Positions 12,955 to 25,298 of a stretch of 64,000 nucleotides of DNA are shown piece by piece. Within the stretch, counting starts at the first letter, position 1; every line of letters begins with the position of its first letter. The notes under the pieces were generated by a model. It did not search any database and was not told where the DNA came from. It worked only from the letters and a program-made list of their open reading frames with translations. This DNA is from Syngnathus acus (lineage: Eukaryota; Chordata; Actinopteri; Syngnathiformes; Syngnathidae): the NCBI RefSeq assembly GCF_901709675.1, contig NC_051095.1, positions 9,265,956 through 9,329,955 of the forward strand, given 5' to 3'. Both the position numbers and the translations under genes were made by a program.

Positions 12955-13540
12955 AAGACACAATCGCTCCAGTTCGCTTTTGAACGCCGGAAAAATTGCT
13001 GCCTCTTTAAGAGCACCGAGCACGTCCATTATGGATGAAGAAGAGGAGGAAGAGGAGGCGGAGGAAAGAAGAAGAGGAGGAGGGGGAGGAGGAAGAGGGC
13101 TCAGCCGAATGGCAGCTTTTACGCATAGGCTCATCTCACCTGCACTTGAACGCAACACAAGTCGCCCCTCTCGCTCCGCGAGCCTGCAAAGTCAAAGGTT
13201 CCCCCAACCCGGTCGGGGTTTTGCTCGGTTTTGACGCGCATGGATCCCCACCAGCAGCATCCCCACCCGTGGGCCCTCGCAGGCTCTCCGGGGGCCCAAC
13301 GCGCGGATTTGTGTCAGTAAGTGATTTGTCACCCTCGTGCCGGGTACGCGTAAAATGGAATACGCTGTCTCTTAGCCCCTTTTGGACGCAAACGATGGCA
13401 CCATTTGGGTCGTTTTACGCAGTGGATCTATTGTTATTATCATCATTGTGGGCCATCATGGATGCTTGAAAGCAAGCAGACTGCAACGAATATAGAAAAA
13501 AAAAAACTTTTGTGCTTGGTATTAAGATAAGACTAAAACA
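12955..13540 (+). promoter_or_regulatory. tlx3 promoter / 5' UTR region
   Basis: This GC- and CpG-rich sequence lies directly upstream of the tlx3 start codon and continues into exon 1, as expected for a developmental-gene CpG island. It contains a polypurine GAA/GAG/GGA tract at about 13,030-13,098. An in-frame TAA at 13,523-13,525 precedes the ATG, so the coding sequence cannot extend upstream in this frame. The transcription start site is not visible; no clear TATA box was identified. Confidence 0.55.
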
Positions 13541-13596
13541 ATGGAGCACACTGGCATTGAGGAGGTGAACCAAACTCACCAGCAGCAACAGCAGCA

Positions 13597-13632
<36 letters not shown>

Positions 13633-14087
13633 CGAACCCATCAGTTTCGGCATCGACCAGATCCTCAACAGCTCGGAGCAGTCCCAGGGCGGATGCATGC
13701 TGCCCAACCGGACCGGAGAGCCCGAGTACGCCGCGCTGGCCGCCGCCTCCAACGCCGTCTACGGCAACGGCTACGGTGGTGTTTACAACCCGGCGTGTTC
13801 CATGGGCCTGGCCGGCTCCTACAATGTCAACATGAACATGAACGTCAGTATGAACATGAACGTCAACGTCAACTCGGCGGCGGGGGCGGCAGGGGCGGGG
13901 GCCGGCGGGGTGATCCGGGTGCCTGCGCACAGGCCCATGCCGCCGCCACCGCCCCCGCCGCCCAACTCGGCTGCCGGCGGAGCCCACCAGACACCGCCCG
14001 GGCTCGGCATGGGGCCCATGGGTAATACCAATTTTACCTTCCCCTGGATGGAAAACAGTAGGAGGTTTGCCAAGGACAGACTAACAG
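13541..14087 (+). CDS. tlx3: tlx3 coding exon 1
   Basis: Encodes residues 1-182 plus one base (phase 1). It contains the 17-Gln tract, the eh1 repression motif, an Asn-Met-rich stretch ([12 protein letters not shown]), an Ala/Gly-rich stretch, eight consecutive prolines and the FPWM motif. The donor is ACAG|GTAAAT. The low-complexity insertions make it longer than human exon 1, while the islands [14 protein letters not shown] and [10 protein letters not shown] are conserved. Confidence 0.95.
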
Positions 14088-17000
14088 GTAAATTACTTTT
14101 AAAATCATTTCTGCGCAACGATATGATCGTAAAATGTGCGTTTACGTAAGAATTTCTACACAAATTTTGTATTTAAAAAACAAAACAAAAAACAAGCAAA
14201 ACTCAAAAGGAAGTTTTTAAAATGATGTTTCAGGTGGTTAAAAGACCCAAATTACAAACAAAAGTGTTCTCAAAAAGCTTGCGTCGTGTTTTCCGAAAAG
14301 GCACATTCTGCAAACCCCAAGAGAAATGTTTAAAATAAAACCCATAGAAAATGTTTCCCAAAAATGCCCATAAAATATATGTAAAAAGGCACCATCATTT
14401 TGCACTAATTTAGCAAAATGTAACGAGGTAATAAGGTTCAAGGGCCCCAAATGCTCATGAAATGTCTTTTTCATATTTTTAGTATGACCCTCAATAACAA
14501 TAAACATCGCATGTGCCACCATGTGTATATTGTATATATTTCTCAACGTCATAAAAGTGCATCTGTTCATATTTGAGGCCTTGTATTATTTAAAACAATA
14601 CAAACATCTTCAAATTAGTATCCAGTTGGCAAGTGATGTCAACATCACACTCATGTCTTACTTATAACAAAATTGAGAACAGCATTGCAAACATAAGATT
14701 TGCAAAAGCAAAACAATTCATAAATCTATTTTAATCACAAAATAAAAATAAGCACATTTTACTGTATACACTACTTCATTTTTAAAATTCTTGCATAAAA
14801 ATCCAAAGCATCAAAAACACCGTCGCACTATAAAAACATATTTTGATACAAAAGGAAGCCAATTAGCATATTTGTCACAATTATGAATCATTTTCATTCT
14901 TGAACATAAATCATATCAATTGCTTTTCGACTATAGAGGCCCATTCCTACATGATACTTTGATTACACTTTGCATACATTATTTAGCCATATTCTAATCA
15001 AGCTGGGGCTGAGTCAGACTGTTTTCTTATACATTAAAAAACATATTTAATAGTGTGTAATGTTGGGGGAAAAATATCATTCATATTTTGAACATTTTTA
15101 AATGATGCTATTAATTAGTCCAGTGTGCATGCGTGCATGTGTGTGCGTGTGTGCCACATGATCCCACGGTTATGAAGATGAAAAAGCCCCCCCCCCACCG
15201 CCTTCTATTAAATATTGACCATTCCGTTCATTCGATGTGATGAATTATTAATCTAGAGGGATGAGGGGTTGTCAAATGGCTCCACTCGTGTAAAGACTCA
15301 CTGATGATCTCTCCTTTTAATTCCTCCATTTTGTCGCTGCAATCATGACGGAGGCCGCCCTATTGATCAGAAAATGGCGTCCAATTAAAAAGATGATTCT
15401 TTGTGTAAAGGGGGGGGGGGGGGCAGAAATGCATGATTTGGTCTGGGCAAATTTGATTTCCATCACGCGTGACGTGTTTTTATGGAAAGTGCTCGATAAA
15501 TAAGACTTTATTGTTGACTTTTTAATGGTGAAGCAATTTGTCTTTTTTTCAAACAAACACACTATGCTAAGGTGGTTTTTGTTTGCGACGCAGATCAAAT
15601 GGGTTAGACGAGACATTTGCTTGCATTTTTAAGACACAAAGACATTTTTTTTTAATATAAAACAGAGTGGTAAGATGTTTTAAGATCAATTAGTCATAAA
15701 AGTATATGAGTTTGGCTTCTGCAGACGTATAGCAATGAAAAAAAATGCACATGATTTTTATTTTCACGTTTTAATATACAGATTATTTTTTCCTTTTTAC
15801 ACTTAAAGAAAACGTTTCACCTTCGTATTCGTATGTTGATTATTCCATTAATTTTTTTGATAACACGCAAGGCTTTTTTTAAAGCCATCAATTGCGTACA
15901 AAATACTAGAAACAATGTCGAAATTGAAACGCATTTCACTTTTGTTGGGTAAGTTTTGTGAGATGTTTTTTAATGTATAGTATCTTTTTTTTTTTACAGT
16001 ACTAAAAAGATTATGTCACTTATTTATAACACAACACAAATATCCCATCGCCCTTGAACGCTCTTTTCCTCGCTGGTCCCATGCTGTCCAAGCAAGACTC
16101 GTCATCATAATATGACAAGCGACAATAAACAGAGCAGCCATCACGTCCACTTTCCTCGCCATAAATTAAAGAAGAAGAAGAAGGAGAAGAAGCAGCAGTC
16201 CTATACGACAGCCTCCTTCTGCCTTGCGTTTCGCGCCTGAACGCCGCACGGTAATAAATAGCACTGTATGTTCATGTTCTATTTCAATATCCCCGTTAGA
16301 ATCCTTCACGGATTTATTTATTAGATTGTCGGAGAAAAGGTAATATCCGCAGTGGGGGTGGTTGGGGGTGGGGTGACTGTCACCGCGAAGTGTTATTAAG
16401 TACGCCGCACACACGCGCGCATGCTTTTATTATATACGCCACATTCATATTCTCTGTGGCGGCGTTTTGCTTTTGGTGAAATTGGGTTAGAGCCCCCCCG
16501 CCCCCTGAAAAAATGCACGTTTTATCTAACTGGAAGAACAAGACTTTTTCTACCTTTTTTGGTGGCTTGCATTTACAGGCAGGGAAATTAATTCACATTA
16601 TATACAGTCCACTCGGAGTGTGTAAGCTCAGCGTGTATTTAAAGAGTCATAAATTGCCTATTGATTACATTGTTGTTTTTACTATATGCTGTGTGAGTGC
16701 TTCAGTAGTGCAGATAATATTTCAGAGGGTGCAAAAAACGAATTTAGCAATATGTGAAATCTGGTATGACTGTGTGTGCAAAAAGGTGCATTGGTCGAAT
16801 TTTGAATTTTTATATTTGGCTGAAAATGACTAAAAATGTACTTGTGAATCTATTTTACTTGCAATACCATGGTAGTTTTGATTATTAGTTTTTGTGGCAT
16901 GACCAAAACATCTTTTAAAAACTGGGATAAACAGATGTGTTTGATGAAAAACAGGGGTTGGCGGAAAAAAAAAAAGAAAAATTGGGGGGGGAAAAAAATC

Positions 17001-20000
17001 TGCAAATAAGGGGAATTATCGGGTGCCGAATCGTGAGCATGCAGGGCTCCACTGTTCTAAGCTTTCTTGCACAGTTTTCAAAGTCAGATCTTATTTGAAA
17101 AGAAATGTGGATTCATTTTCAGCCCAATAAAATACAACTGAAATTTGCCAACTCCAACATTTATACCAAATCTATACCAACCCCTTCAATGTTGTTTTTC
17201 TCCATCTTCTTAACGTTTTCTTAACGCATTCGCAACTAGAAGAGTTAAGGACATAATTTGTTTTTTTTTGTTTTTTTTTATGTTTTCGACTCCACATTGA
17301 TTCTAGTACAAGGAAATACAAAAAATAGGCAATGCAGGAACAAAATGTGTTGGAGGGTCCGGCGCGCAAAAAAAAAAAAAAAAGTATTTTTTTGAGAATG
17401 TAAAATCTGCTAAATGAGCGAGTGGCAATACTTTCATTGTTGCTTGGAAGGTTGGCATTTGGCTACAATTTAAACACTTGGGACGATTATGTTTTACATG
17501 TAAAATGATGAACGATGCATTTATCTGCATGGCTGTATTTAAATTTCAGTCGTCCATTCATTCTTTTCCAGCAGCGAATCGAATGTTCCTCTTTACGCAG
17601 ATGGCCCAAAATAGCATCTAATGTGAAGCGTTATGTAGCCAGATGCTTATGAGCACCAACAGACCTACAAAGTCAGACATCAACCTAGAAGGCCTCAAAA
17701 ATAATACCGTTAAATCAAAACAAAATATACAATGGACTCAAATGGTCATATGTAATGGAACATCCTTGGAACACCTCATAATGGTGCAATCTGGGATTCC
17801 AACAACGTTTTTGAGCAAAACAACTATACAGAAAACAATACTGAAATACTCAGATCTTTGTATATGGGCAGCCTGGTACACCCTGAACTAGTCACCAGCC
17901 AATTACATGGCACACATAGACAAACAATCATCCACACTCACAGTCATACCTACGGGCAATTTGGAGTGCTCAATTGTCAGGTTTGTAAAGAGCGGTAATG
18001 ACTAACAGATCCCTAATGCAGCACTGTATCACTTTGGACTTGAGATCAGCACAGCCTTTCGGTATTATAAAGATCAGGCATTGAATCTCAGTTTGTCAAT
18101 TATGAGCGAGAGAAAACGTCAGGCTGTTGTAAGTTGTTTGCGCACCAGAAACTCAGCCTGAGTATGTGTGGTATAAACACAGTACCGTAAAAACCCGTGA
18201 ATAATATGCATTTTTTTTGTGAAAAAATAAGATCTAGAAGGAGCATTATACAAGGGTCTAGCAAATGTTACCAATGTTGAAATGTGTCTTAAAACACCAA
18301 AATAGGTCATGGGTGAGTATCTTTAGGCAGCATTAAGGGGTTTCAAGCTAATGATAAAAATCCCACCCACGTCATGCCCTGAAGAAATCTTTTAGCGGGG
18401 GATACGATTACCATTGTCACAATTACGGCCCGTGAAACCTGATGATGTTCATATTAAAAAAAAAAAGGGTAGGCGATTAGGGAGCATCATTACAAAGCAA
18501 TATGCGCCTAAATGCGCTTGTCATACACACAACGTTCACATTGCAGCAATCTGCTTTGAAATCACAAAAATCGGGAGAGCCTCGAACAGTCCGTGCTGTT
18601 GCCAAATAGCATCAGCGACCTCAGGGGACGCCCAAACAGATGTTTATTTGGGTTCCAGGTGAGATTTTCTTTTTGGATGGCCAAACAGAAAGAAAGAAAA
18701 AAACAAATTAGCAGATTTTTTCAGGTTCTATTGCTCTCAATCACAATCAGAGTGTGGCTGGTTGGTTGGTTGGTCGGGCAAGTGGATCTATGGCCTAAAA
18801 CGATCCCCTTACACACGTATTGATTGTGTGTTTATCCCACGCCTGACAAAATAGACAGGATTCATAGATATTTTATGATGCACATGATGTGGTTATTAAT
18901 ACTTGGACTGTGAAAATGAGCCAAGCAAGCAGGCAGGAAGGAAGGAAGGAAGGAAGGGAGGAAGGAAGGAAGGCCAATATGACAAGCTTTGGGGAAAAAT
19001 ATGACAGTAAAATGAGTTAAATTCTCATAGATTTATTGTGTTGATTTGAAAAACATTGTTTACCTGTAAAGTTTGATGCAAACAGTAACAAAATACACTG
19101 AAATGCTTGGATTATTATTACTATATTATTGATGGATCTCACAGGGGATTAACACATTTTAAATCGATCAAAGACTATATGATATATTTCTTAAATATAT
19201 TATTTCTGAATTCAAAATCAGTATTTGCATCATTTGGGCAGTACACCAAGTAAGTATTGCAAAAACTTGACCGTAGCAAATTTCTCATAAATCTGGGGGG
19301 TGGCAACATTTTGGTTAGGCAATTTTAAAATGTATTCTAATCTATATTATAGCAAAGTTTTTGAGGGCTATTTTTTCAGATTTCAAATTAAACTCAATCC
19401 ACATTTTCATCTTTTGGACATTTCAAGTAATTGGTAAGGGGTGCACATTTTTTGGTTAATTTATATTTTATTTGACAATTAGACTACTTTTTTTTTTTTT
19501 TTAGATATGTTAAGTGTTTTTTTATTAAAGTTAATACACATTTTATGAATTAGATGCTACAAACAGGGTAGTGTGTGTCAAAATTGAGCCTTTTGGGTTT
19601 TTTGCATAAATTTGAGAGGTATAAAAAATTGGAGCAGTTTTAAACTACATGATGATTTACAATTTTGGATCCTATCAATCTGCAGTGGGTGCGAAAACTC
19701 GGTTCTGGCAGTCTTATCTTATATTTTTACAACATATTTTTATGGTTTTTAATTACAATCAGTACCCAGTTTCATGGTTTGGACCCAACTCTATATTTTG
19801 CTGAATAAAAATCCCAAAATGCCTAATTCAGCTAAATAACATGATTGTGATGTTAATTTGTCAACCCCATTTATGTTTAAGGTTGTTTTCTTAACCTGCT
19901 TTTATCATATAAATGATGATGTTTAGTCATTTAACACACACACACACGCAAACAATGTGTTGATGCTGATTGGCTGCTTTGGTTGATCATCCGCAGGAAC

Positions 20001-23000
20001 GCTATCTGTCACTTGTATCCGTCACATGTTTAAAATTTAAAGTGTAAATGTCAGTCAAGAAGCCGTTGATCATTCCGGCTATTCCCTTGTGATTCGCCAC
20101 CCGGGGGCTGCCGATGGCCAAAGGCAGGCTGCTGTGCTCCAGATACGGGACCTCACTTTGTCTCCCTTTCCTTTAGGGGAGCAGGCAGAGGAGAGCCGAG
20201 CACGAGAGGCCGTGGGGGGGCCGGGAAACGGGGCTGCAGCAGCCGGGCCCCTCTGCCCTCTCCCCAAGGGGGACATCGGCAGGGTCCCTGTCTGGAGCAC
20301 GGTGGAGACCTTAGCTAAATGCTATTACCCTGAGCTCGCGCACCTGCGAGACGGCAATGGCCTCCTTGCAGACTATTCTTTCCCAAAGGGGGCTTGCCCA
20401 GGTGAGTTACCGTCTCGCCTGACTGCACAACAAATGGCTCAGGCCTCCTCTGCCATACACATCATGAAAAAGGCTAAATAAAAAAATATTTAAACAGTAT
20501 TTTATTTAATTATATCACAATTTAAATAGGCGGTGCAATCTTGGAAAACAAAAAAACAAAAAAAACAAACGGCAATTAAAAGGCATTCAATGTCATGTAC
20601 TGAAATAATATAAACATTATCATCCAAGATGGCGCGGCCCCTGACCCCCCACTCACTGTTATACACAACCTATTGACTTTAGAGATCAATGTTTAATCAC
20701 GTCAACATGATCAAAACAAGACAATTTAATTGATATAAATACTAGCAAGCACACGCAAGGTACGTAGATAGCGCACCCCTCTCAATCTGATAAGAAAAAA
20801 TGTTCAATAAAAATAGAATAGCATCAACGTGATAAAAATAAGAACACGATCAAAATATAATCCCCATAAAAATAATAGAAGCAACCACAAGCTAGATGGT
20901 GCACCCCACCGTGTACTTGTACCAACCTATAAACCAACAACCATTTAAAGGCAACACGTGATTTAAAAAAAAAAAATATATATATATATCAAGGTAAGTA
21001 GGTAACCGTATTTATGGCTACACTAATTAACACATCAAACATGGAGCATGACTGCTCTCCTCTGTACAGCCGTGACAAAAAGGCCCATTTAAAAGGCATT
21101 ATTTAATCAGGCAAATTTGATAGAGCTAGATGGTGCACCCCTCTCCCACATACTCAACCTAATAAAAAGACACTGCAAGTGTGTACTTGGTCGACCAGAT
21201 ATTGTATAGCATTACACTTTGCGCACCACAGTTAGTTTGGGCATCCTTGATGCAGTTGATATTAGATCATATCATGCCAAAAATTAGGGATAGAGTATTT
21301 GACTACATTTTCATGATCAACTAAAGAGAAAATTAAATTTTTATGATAATGATTTTTAAATTATAAAGTTCATGAGATAACAGAAGCTTTTTTGTGAACG
21401 GGAATGTTGTTGTTTTTTTTTACAGGACAGCTGTTTCCGTACTACAATTTTTCCTTTGGAGAAATGTAACTTTATTGATTTACGGACAATTGTAATCACA
21501 ATCGTCCTCCTCAACTGGCAGCTTCTGGGCCTTCGCTTAGAGGCCCGGAATACTCCACCACAAAATTGGCAATCACTTCATCCAGCTAAAGACTGAAAAG
21601 CAAACCAAATCTCCAGGGAAATCTTTTCGTTCTGGGTTTTGATGGTAATAACTGATGGGGCACATCTATCACCAGAAGCTAGCAAAAGTAGAGTCTTTCA
21701 TAAGTTTTAGCCAAGCAAGGTCCCAGTCATAACATGTCTAACACGTCAAGTCATGTGACCTGAGTACCCCCATCTCTGTCCATCCATTTAATGATTGGTC
21801 ATTTCTGCTTATCCGATGACTACTACAACAAAAATGCCCATTCCGGTGTTTCTGATTTTTCTAGCTGCCCTGTCGCCCTTCTCCGTGACCCGTCGCATTG
21901 GCCACCCATACCAGAACCGCACGCCACCCAAGAGGAAAAAGCCCCGCACGTCCTTCAGCCGGGTACAAATCTGCGAGCTGGAGAAACGCTTCCACCGGCA
22001 GAAGTACCTGGCGTCGGCCGAACGCGCCACCCTGGCCAAGGCCCTCAAGATGACAGACGCTCAAGTCAAGACGTGGTTTCAGAACAGGCGGACAAAATGG
22101 CGGTAAGACTCTACGCTGCTGAACGCATACAAGACGCAAGCATTGCCAAAATCATGCCGTGAGCAAATGGTTGAAGGGAATTGCTGTTTCAAATTTTCTA
22201 TTCCTTTTCAAATTAGTAAAATTCCGAGACTAAAAATGGAAGAAAATCAATTCACAGCTTAAGATTTGTCATGTTCAAAATGGTTGACCATTGAGAGCTC
22301 ATTGAAAACTGAAAGAATCTGCATTACCGCACTTCATGCTGTTGGATGGTCTATTGATGACTGGCAGTCTAATAAGTTTGTTAAGCACTCTAGATAATTA
22401 GAACCCATGAAAGGTGATCCATCAAAACAGCATGTGCACTTTTATCCAGTCCTAAATGGACACTCTGTTTTGCCCTCAAATCCAAAGTAGCTTCTGATGT
22501 TGCACAAAATGGCCGTCGCGGTTTAAGCGTCGGAGGCGCCTCGCGACACGGCGTGCGCCTTTTTATTTTGCTTAGCTAGGCGGGCGGCGGAGGCCAGTTC
22601 ACTTGACCAAGCACAATTACCGGAGCCTCCTAAAAGGCCTTTTAGAGAGTTGCTGCCCGCAGCAATACTCAAAGCCTCTCACCGGAGACACGCGCATTCC
22701 CTGTACTTCATTCTTGCCGCTGTTTGCAATCGTTTGGAGGTGAACGTGTGATAAATCCAATTACCCCGTGCCCTTAAAGTGACAGCACCTTTTAAAAGCT
22801 TATTTGAAGCCACATGGCGTTCGGACAAAAATTCTCATTTTTGTTTTGGTTGTCAAGTCAGCAAAGAAGAAAGCTGTTTACAGCGCAATACTGTCACTTA
22901 TATAATACGTGTTTTATAGGTATCGGAAAATATTTTCCAAAAATTGAAGAACAAATACACAAGCTGTGAATGAGAGTATGCGGGTATATCAGCTTGGACT

Positions 23001-25298
23001 GTTTTATGACAGCTGTACTTGATGGCCGTACATAACGGGGTTATCTGACGTTTTTTTTATGATTTTGTTGTGTTTTTATTCCACAATGTTTACTGTGATC
23101 TTGTTAATCACTCCGTATTAAAAAAAAAAAAAAAACTAAAACTAATACAAAACAAAGCACCCCCACAAATAAATACAGCTAATAAAAACTAGGGATGTTT
23201 GATACCACATTTTTCAGACCGAGAGCAGTACGAGTATTCACTCGGAGTACTCAGATATTGACTACCGATAACGCTATCACTTTTAGTATCAAATTAATTT
23301 GACACAATGACAAAAATTTGTCAACAGGGATATTTCCAATGCAGATGATTTCACTAACTAACGTGCCGCAGTATATCATAGCGCCAACGACAGCAGAGGA
23401 TGACTTACTCTTTTTTTTTCGGCCTAAAGTCTCAGCTGTAGTATTCTATGAGTACCCTAAAATAAGGCTGGTATTGGCCGTTGGCATCAAGTACTCGCCA
23501 GTCCCTAATAAAACCAAATACAAAATACGAATCAAAACTAACTGAATGTGAAAAATTTCCCGTCCCCCAAATATACAGTAAAAGATTACAAAACTGTAAT
23601 GTCATCTCAAAGCACTGTATGCACTATTTAGTGTTTTTATTAGCATGCACTTGGCAAAATTCATTTGCGCAAGTAATTATAATCAAACCCGTTTGCCCTC
23701 AAATTGGTCATGAGTTATTGAATATTAAAAAAAAAAAAAAAGGCAAAGCTGAACTCTAGTGACCCTATACAGCAAAAGTCAGTTTCAATGCCTAAAACTA
23801 AAATGAGCATGAACAAAATGGCGTGTCACAACGAATAAGCGCCCAGGCCTTAACCCACTTCCTCGTTTGACCAAGATTGATGCCGCCGTGGTGGTGGCAG
23901 TGAGCACCTGCTAGCCTCAACATGAGGGATGCGCTTGCGTGACGAGCACGCTAACTAACAAGATGGTGATCGAATCAGCAAGCAGCCAACCACATTATGG
24001 TAATGCTGTTAGCAATAACACGTGGCTAATGGCCGCAGCTTGCTGCGAGCGCCTGCGTGAGGGCCCTACCTGCCCTAATCATTTTCTTCTTGTTGCTATT
24101 GGCACAGAATTTAATGCCAGCCCGGTTATTGATTTTTGATATGAATGTTGACCAAACCATACTATAGACTCAGGTAGGGTGCACTACTCAGTTGACATCA
24201 GGAGAGGCGCTGTTGAGTCAATCTTAACTATTTTGCAGGCTAAAGAAGATGTTTGGGAAGTTGAGCTTGCAAAAAGACCAAGAAATTTACTAATAACGTA
24301 AAAAATAATAGTTAAACACTTCACCCCTTAATGATGAAAACAGCAATCCACAAAGTGAATAACTTTCCCATCAATAAAAGTATGCTTGCTTGAAATATTA
24401 TACAATATTACAATTTCTAACGCATGAAAGGGGAGTGAATAGAATAAAAAGGATGATTCAATGTGCCATCAAGTTTATTTATTATGAATGTATTAATCAC
24501 CTTTTTTTATGGAAATCTCTTAATGCTGCGCAAGCACAACACGCAAGTTGAATCCGTGTGCTGCTGTTTTGGTTAGCAACCAACCCATTCTGCAGTTCAG
24601 TCTTTTGCCTCAAGCTGCTCTTGGGCAGCATCTGAGTGTCGTGGGTGATTCCAGCTCCTCCCGACACGTCGTACAGGATGCGCCTCTCCATGTTAACACG
24701 TGTAACGCAGAGTCGCCCACCTGCCTACCCGCCAGTCACGTTCCCTCCTCACTAACACCTGTCACTCATCCAGATCAGCTGTCATCTCACCCCTGAATCC
24801 CCCCTGACACAGGTGGCAAGGAAATAAAAATGCTAATGTGCAGCTTTGCCGCGTCAACCACCAAGCAACACTTTTCATGTCAACATGGCTAACAGTCATT
24901 TCGATTTACACCTATCGTCTGCTCTTTGATTATGTACACCTAACTAATGGTTTCAACTGCAAACATGTCACAAATTCTGATTCCATAACATATTACCAGA
25001 TCTTTGGTGTCACCCAGAACTGTACTACTACCAACATAAAATGCTAAAATCCTGCCTGTCTGGTCTTTCGTACCCAACCAGGAGACAGACGGCGGAGGAA
25101 CGGGAGGCCGAGAGGCAGCAGGCCAACCGGCTCATGCTTCAGCTCCAGCAGGAAGCCTTCCAGAAGACCCTGAGCCAGCCCCTGCAGCCCGATCCGCTCT
25201 GCCTGCACAACTCTTCCCTGTACGCCTTGCAGAACCTGCAGCCCTGGGCGGATGACAATAAGGTGACGTCCGTCACCTCCGTGGCATCTGTCTTGTGA
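13541..25298 (+). CDS. tlx3: T-cell leukemia homeobox protein 3 (TLX3), whole gene, 3 exons
   Basis: Nuclear homeodomain transcription factor that, in vertebrates, specifies excitatory, sensory and brainstem neurons. The coding join is 13541-14087, 21865-22102, 25082-25298, giving 333 aa (human TLX3 is about 290). Visible in order: a polyQ tract (residues 14-30); an eh1-like Groucho-binding motif [12 protein letters not shown] (31-42); VIRVPAHRP plus polyproline; the PBX-interaction motif FPWM; and a homeodomain at about residues 206-265 with the TLX-specific Thr at homeodomain position 47 (KTWFQNRR). The C-terminus is TLX-typical ([12 protein letters not shown]... [19 protein letters not shown]). 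[17 protein letters not shown] and SFSRVQ mark TLX3 rather than TLX1. All splice junctions are GT-AG and keep frame. The ATG has A at -3 and G at +4, with an in-frame stop upstream. It is probably the tlx3b paralogue, by linkage to npm1. A candidate extra exon lies in intron 1. Confidence 0.95.
13580..13630 (+). repeat. CAG/CAA repeat encoding 17 Gln in tlx3
   Basis: Seventeen CAG/CAA codons, with CAA interruptions at the 5' part and ten pure CAG codons at the 3' end. The tract directly precedes the eh1 motif and is probably length-polymorphic. Confidence 0.95.
15410..15423 (+). repeat. Poly-G run (14 G)
   Basis: An uninterrupted run of fourteen G within tlx3 intron 1. Confidence 0.9.
17870..17978 (-). 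repeat. Fish L2/SINE-like dispersed repeat fragment
   Basis: On the reverse strand it reads like the common teleost tail GCACTCCAAATTGCCCGTAGG ... CTGGTGACTAGTTCAGGGTG. It is diverged and truncated at both ends. Confidence 0.6.
18931..18973. repeat. (GGAA)n microsatellite
   Basis: A GGAA tetranucleotide array with one GGGA variant, in tlx3 intron 1. Confidence 0.92.
20177..20401 (+). CDS. Candidate cassette exon of tlx3 (75 codons, in frame)
   Basis: This is a GC-rich open block of 225 nt inside the 7.8-kb tlx3 intron 1. A pyrimidine-rich acceptor (CTCCCTTTCCTTTAG) and a consensus donor (CCCAG|GTGAGT) flank it. Its length is a multiple of three. Entered in phase 1 from exon 1 it has no stop, and it leaves in phase 1, so it joins exon 2 without disturbing the homeodomain frame. 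It would insert 75 residues, starting [12 protein letters not shown] and including [19 protein letters not shown], between KDRLT and AALSPF. I do not recognise the peptide as any known domain. It could be an alternative tlx3 exon, an exon of an unannotated + strand transcript, or a conserved element that is open by chance. Confidence 0.45.
20402..21864 (+). other. tlx3 intron 1, 3' part
   Basis: AT-rich, with several lines of A-rich low-complexity sequence and a short (TA)n near 20,977-20,989. GCTAGATGGTGCACCC occurs at about 20,891-20,906 and 21,124-21,139, with a weaker GATAGCGCACCCC near 20,767-20,779, suggesting diverged internal duplication. No exon is recognised. Confidence 0.5.
21865..22102 (+). 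CDS. tlx3: tlx3 coding exon 2 (most of the homeodomain)
   Basis: The acceptor TTTTTCTAG|CTGCCC and donor TGGCG|GTAAGA frame residues 183-261 plus part of 262. It encodes [19 protein letters not shown], the basic N-terminal arm [11 protein letters not shown], helices 1-2, and recognition helix 3 with [11 protein letters not shown]. The split of the homeobox just after WFQNRRTKW matches the known TLX gene structure. Confidence 0.96.
22103..25081 (+). other. tlx3 intron 2
   Basis: No coding exon is recognised. It holds a candidate regulatory block at about 22,495-22,830 and poly-A runs near 23,120 and 23,727. The rest is unremarkable. Confidence 0.6.
22495..22830. promoter_or_regulatory. Candidate intronic enhancer in tlx3
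   Basis: A GC-rich, non-repetitive block of about 330 bp within AT-rich intron 2. It contains an NKX2-type core CACTTGA (22,600-22,606) and two CAATTAC homeodomain cores (22,614-22,620 and 22,758-22,764). It has no splice-site-bounded open frame, unlike the candidate cassette exon. Its function is inferred. Confidence 0.35.
25082..25298 (+). CDS. tlx3: tlx3 coding exon 3
   Basis: The acceptor CCCAACCAG|GAGACAG completes Arg262 and continues [19 protein letters not shown] through to [12 protein letters not shown], ending TSVASVL before TGA. The C-terminal tail resembles the TLX1/teleost TLX3 ending more than the shorter human TLX3 tail. Confidence 0.95.

Larger units (their letters stand above)
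14088..20176 (+). other. tlx3 intron 1, 5' part
   Basis: AT-rich intronic sequence without recognised coding exons. It contains a G14 run (15,410-15,423), a GAA-rich tract (about 16,168-16,192), a fish repeat fragment (about 17,870-17,978) and a GGAA array (18,931-18,973). The stretch 16,020-16,420 is less AT-rich. Confidence 0.6.

Noticed and set aside
13035-13469. Acidic/basic low-complexity frame upstream of tlx3
   Set aside because: Product of a polypurine tract in the promoter/5' UTR. An in-frame stop separates the tlx3 start from upstream frames in its own frame.
13415-13987. 190-codon reverse-strand frame with a poly-Leu run
   Set aside because: It is antisense to tlx3 exon 1 and arises from the CAG tract and GC-rich codons. 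The sense strand has an unambiguous TLX protein.
13541-25298. Assignment to TLX1 because of QGGCM, GSYNVNM and the TSVASV ending
   Set aside because: The homeodomain region ([23 protein letters not shown]) and the linkage to NPM1 and FGF18 both indicate TLX3. The TLX1-like features are probably ancestral.
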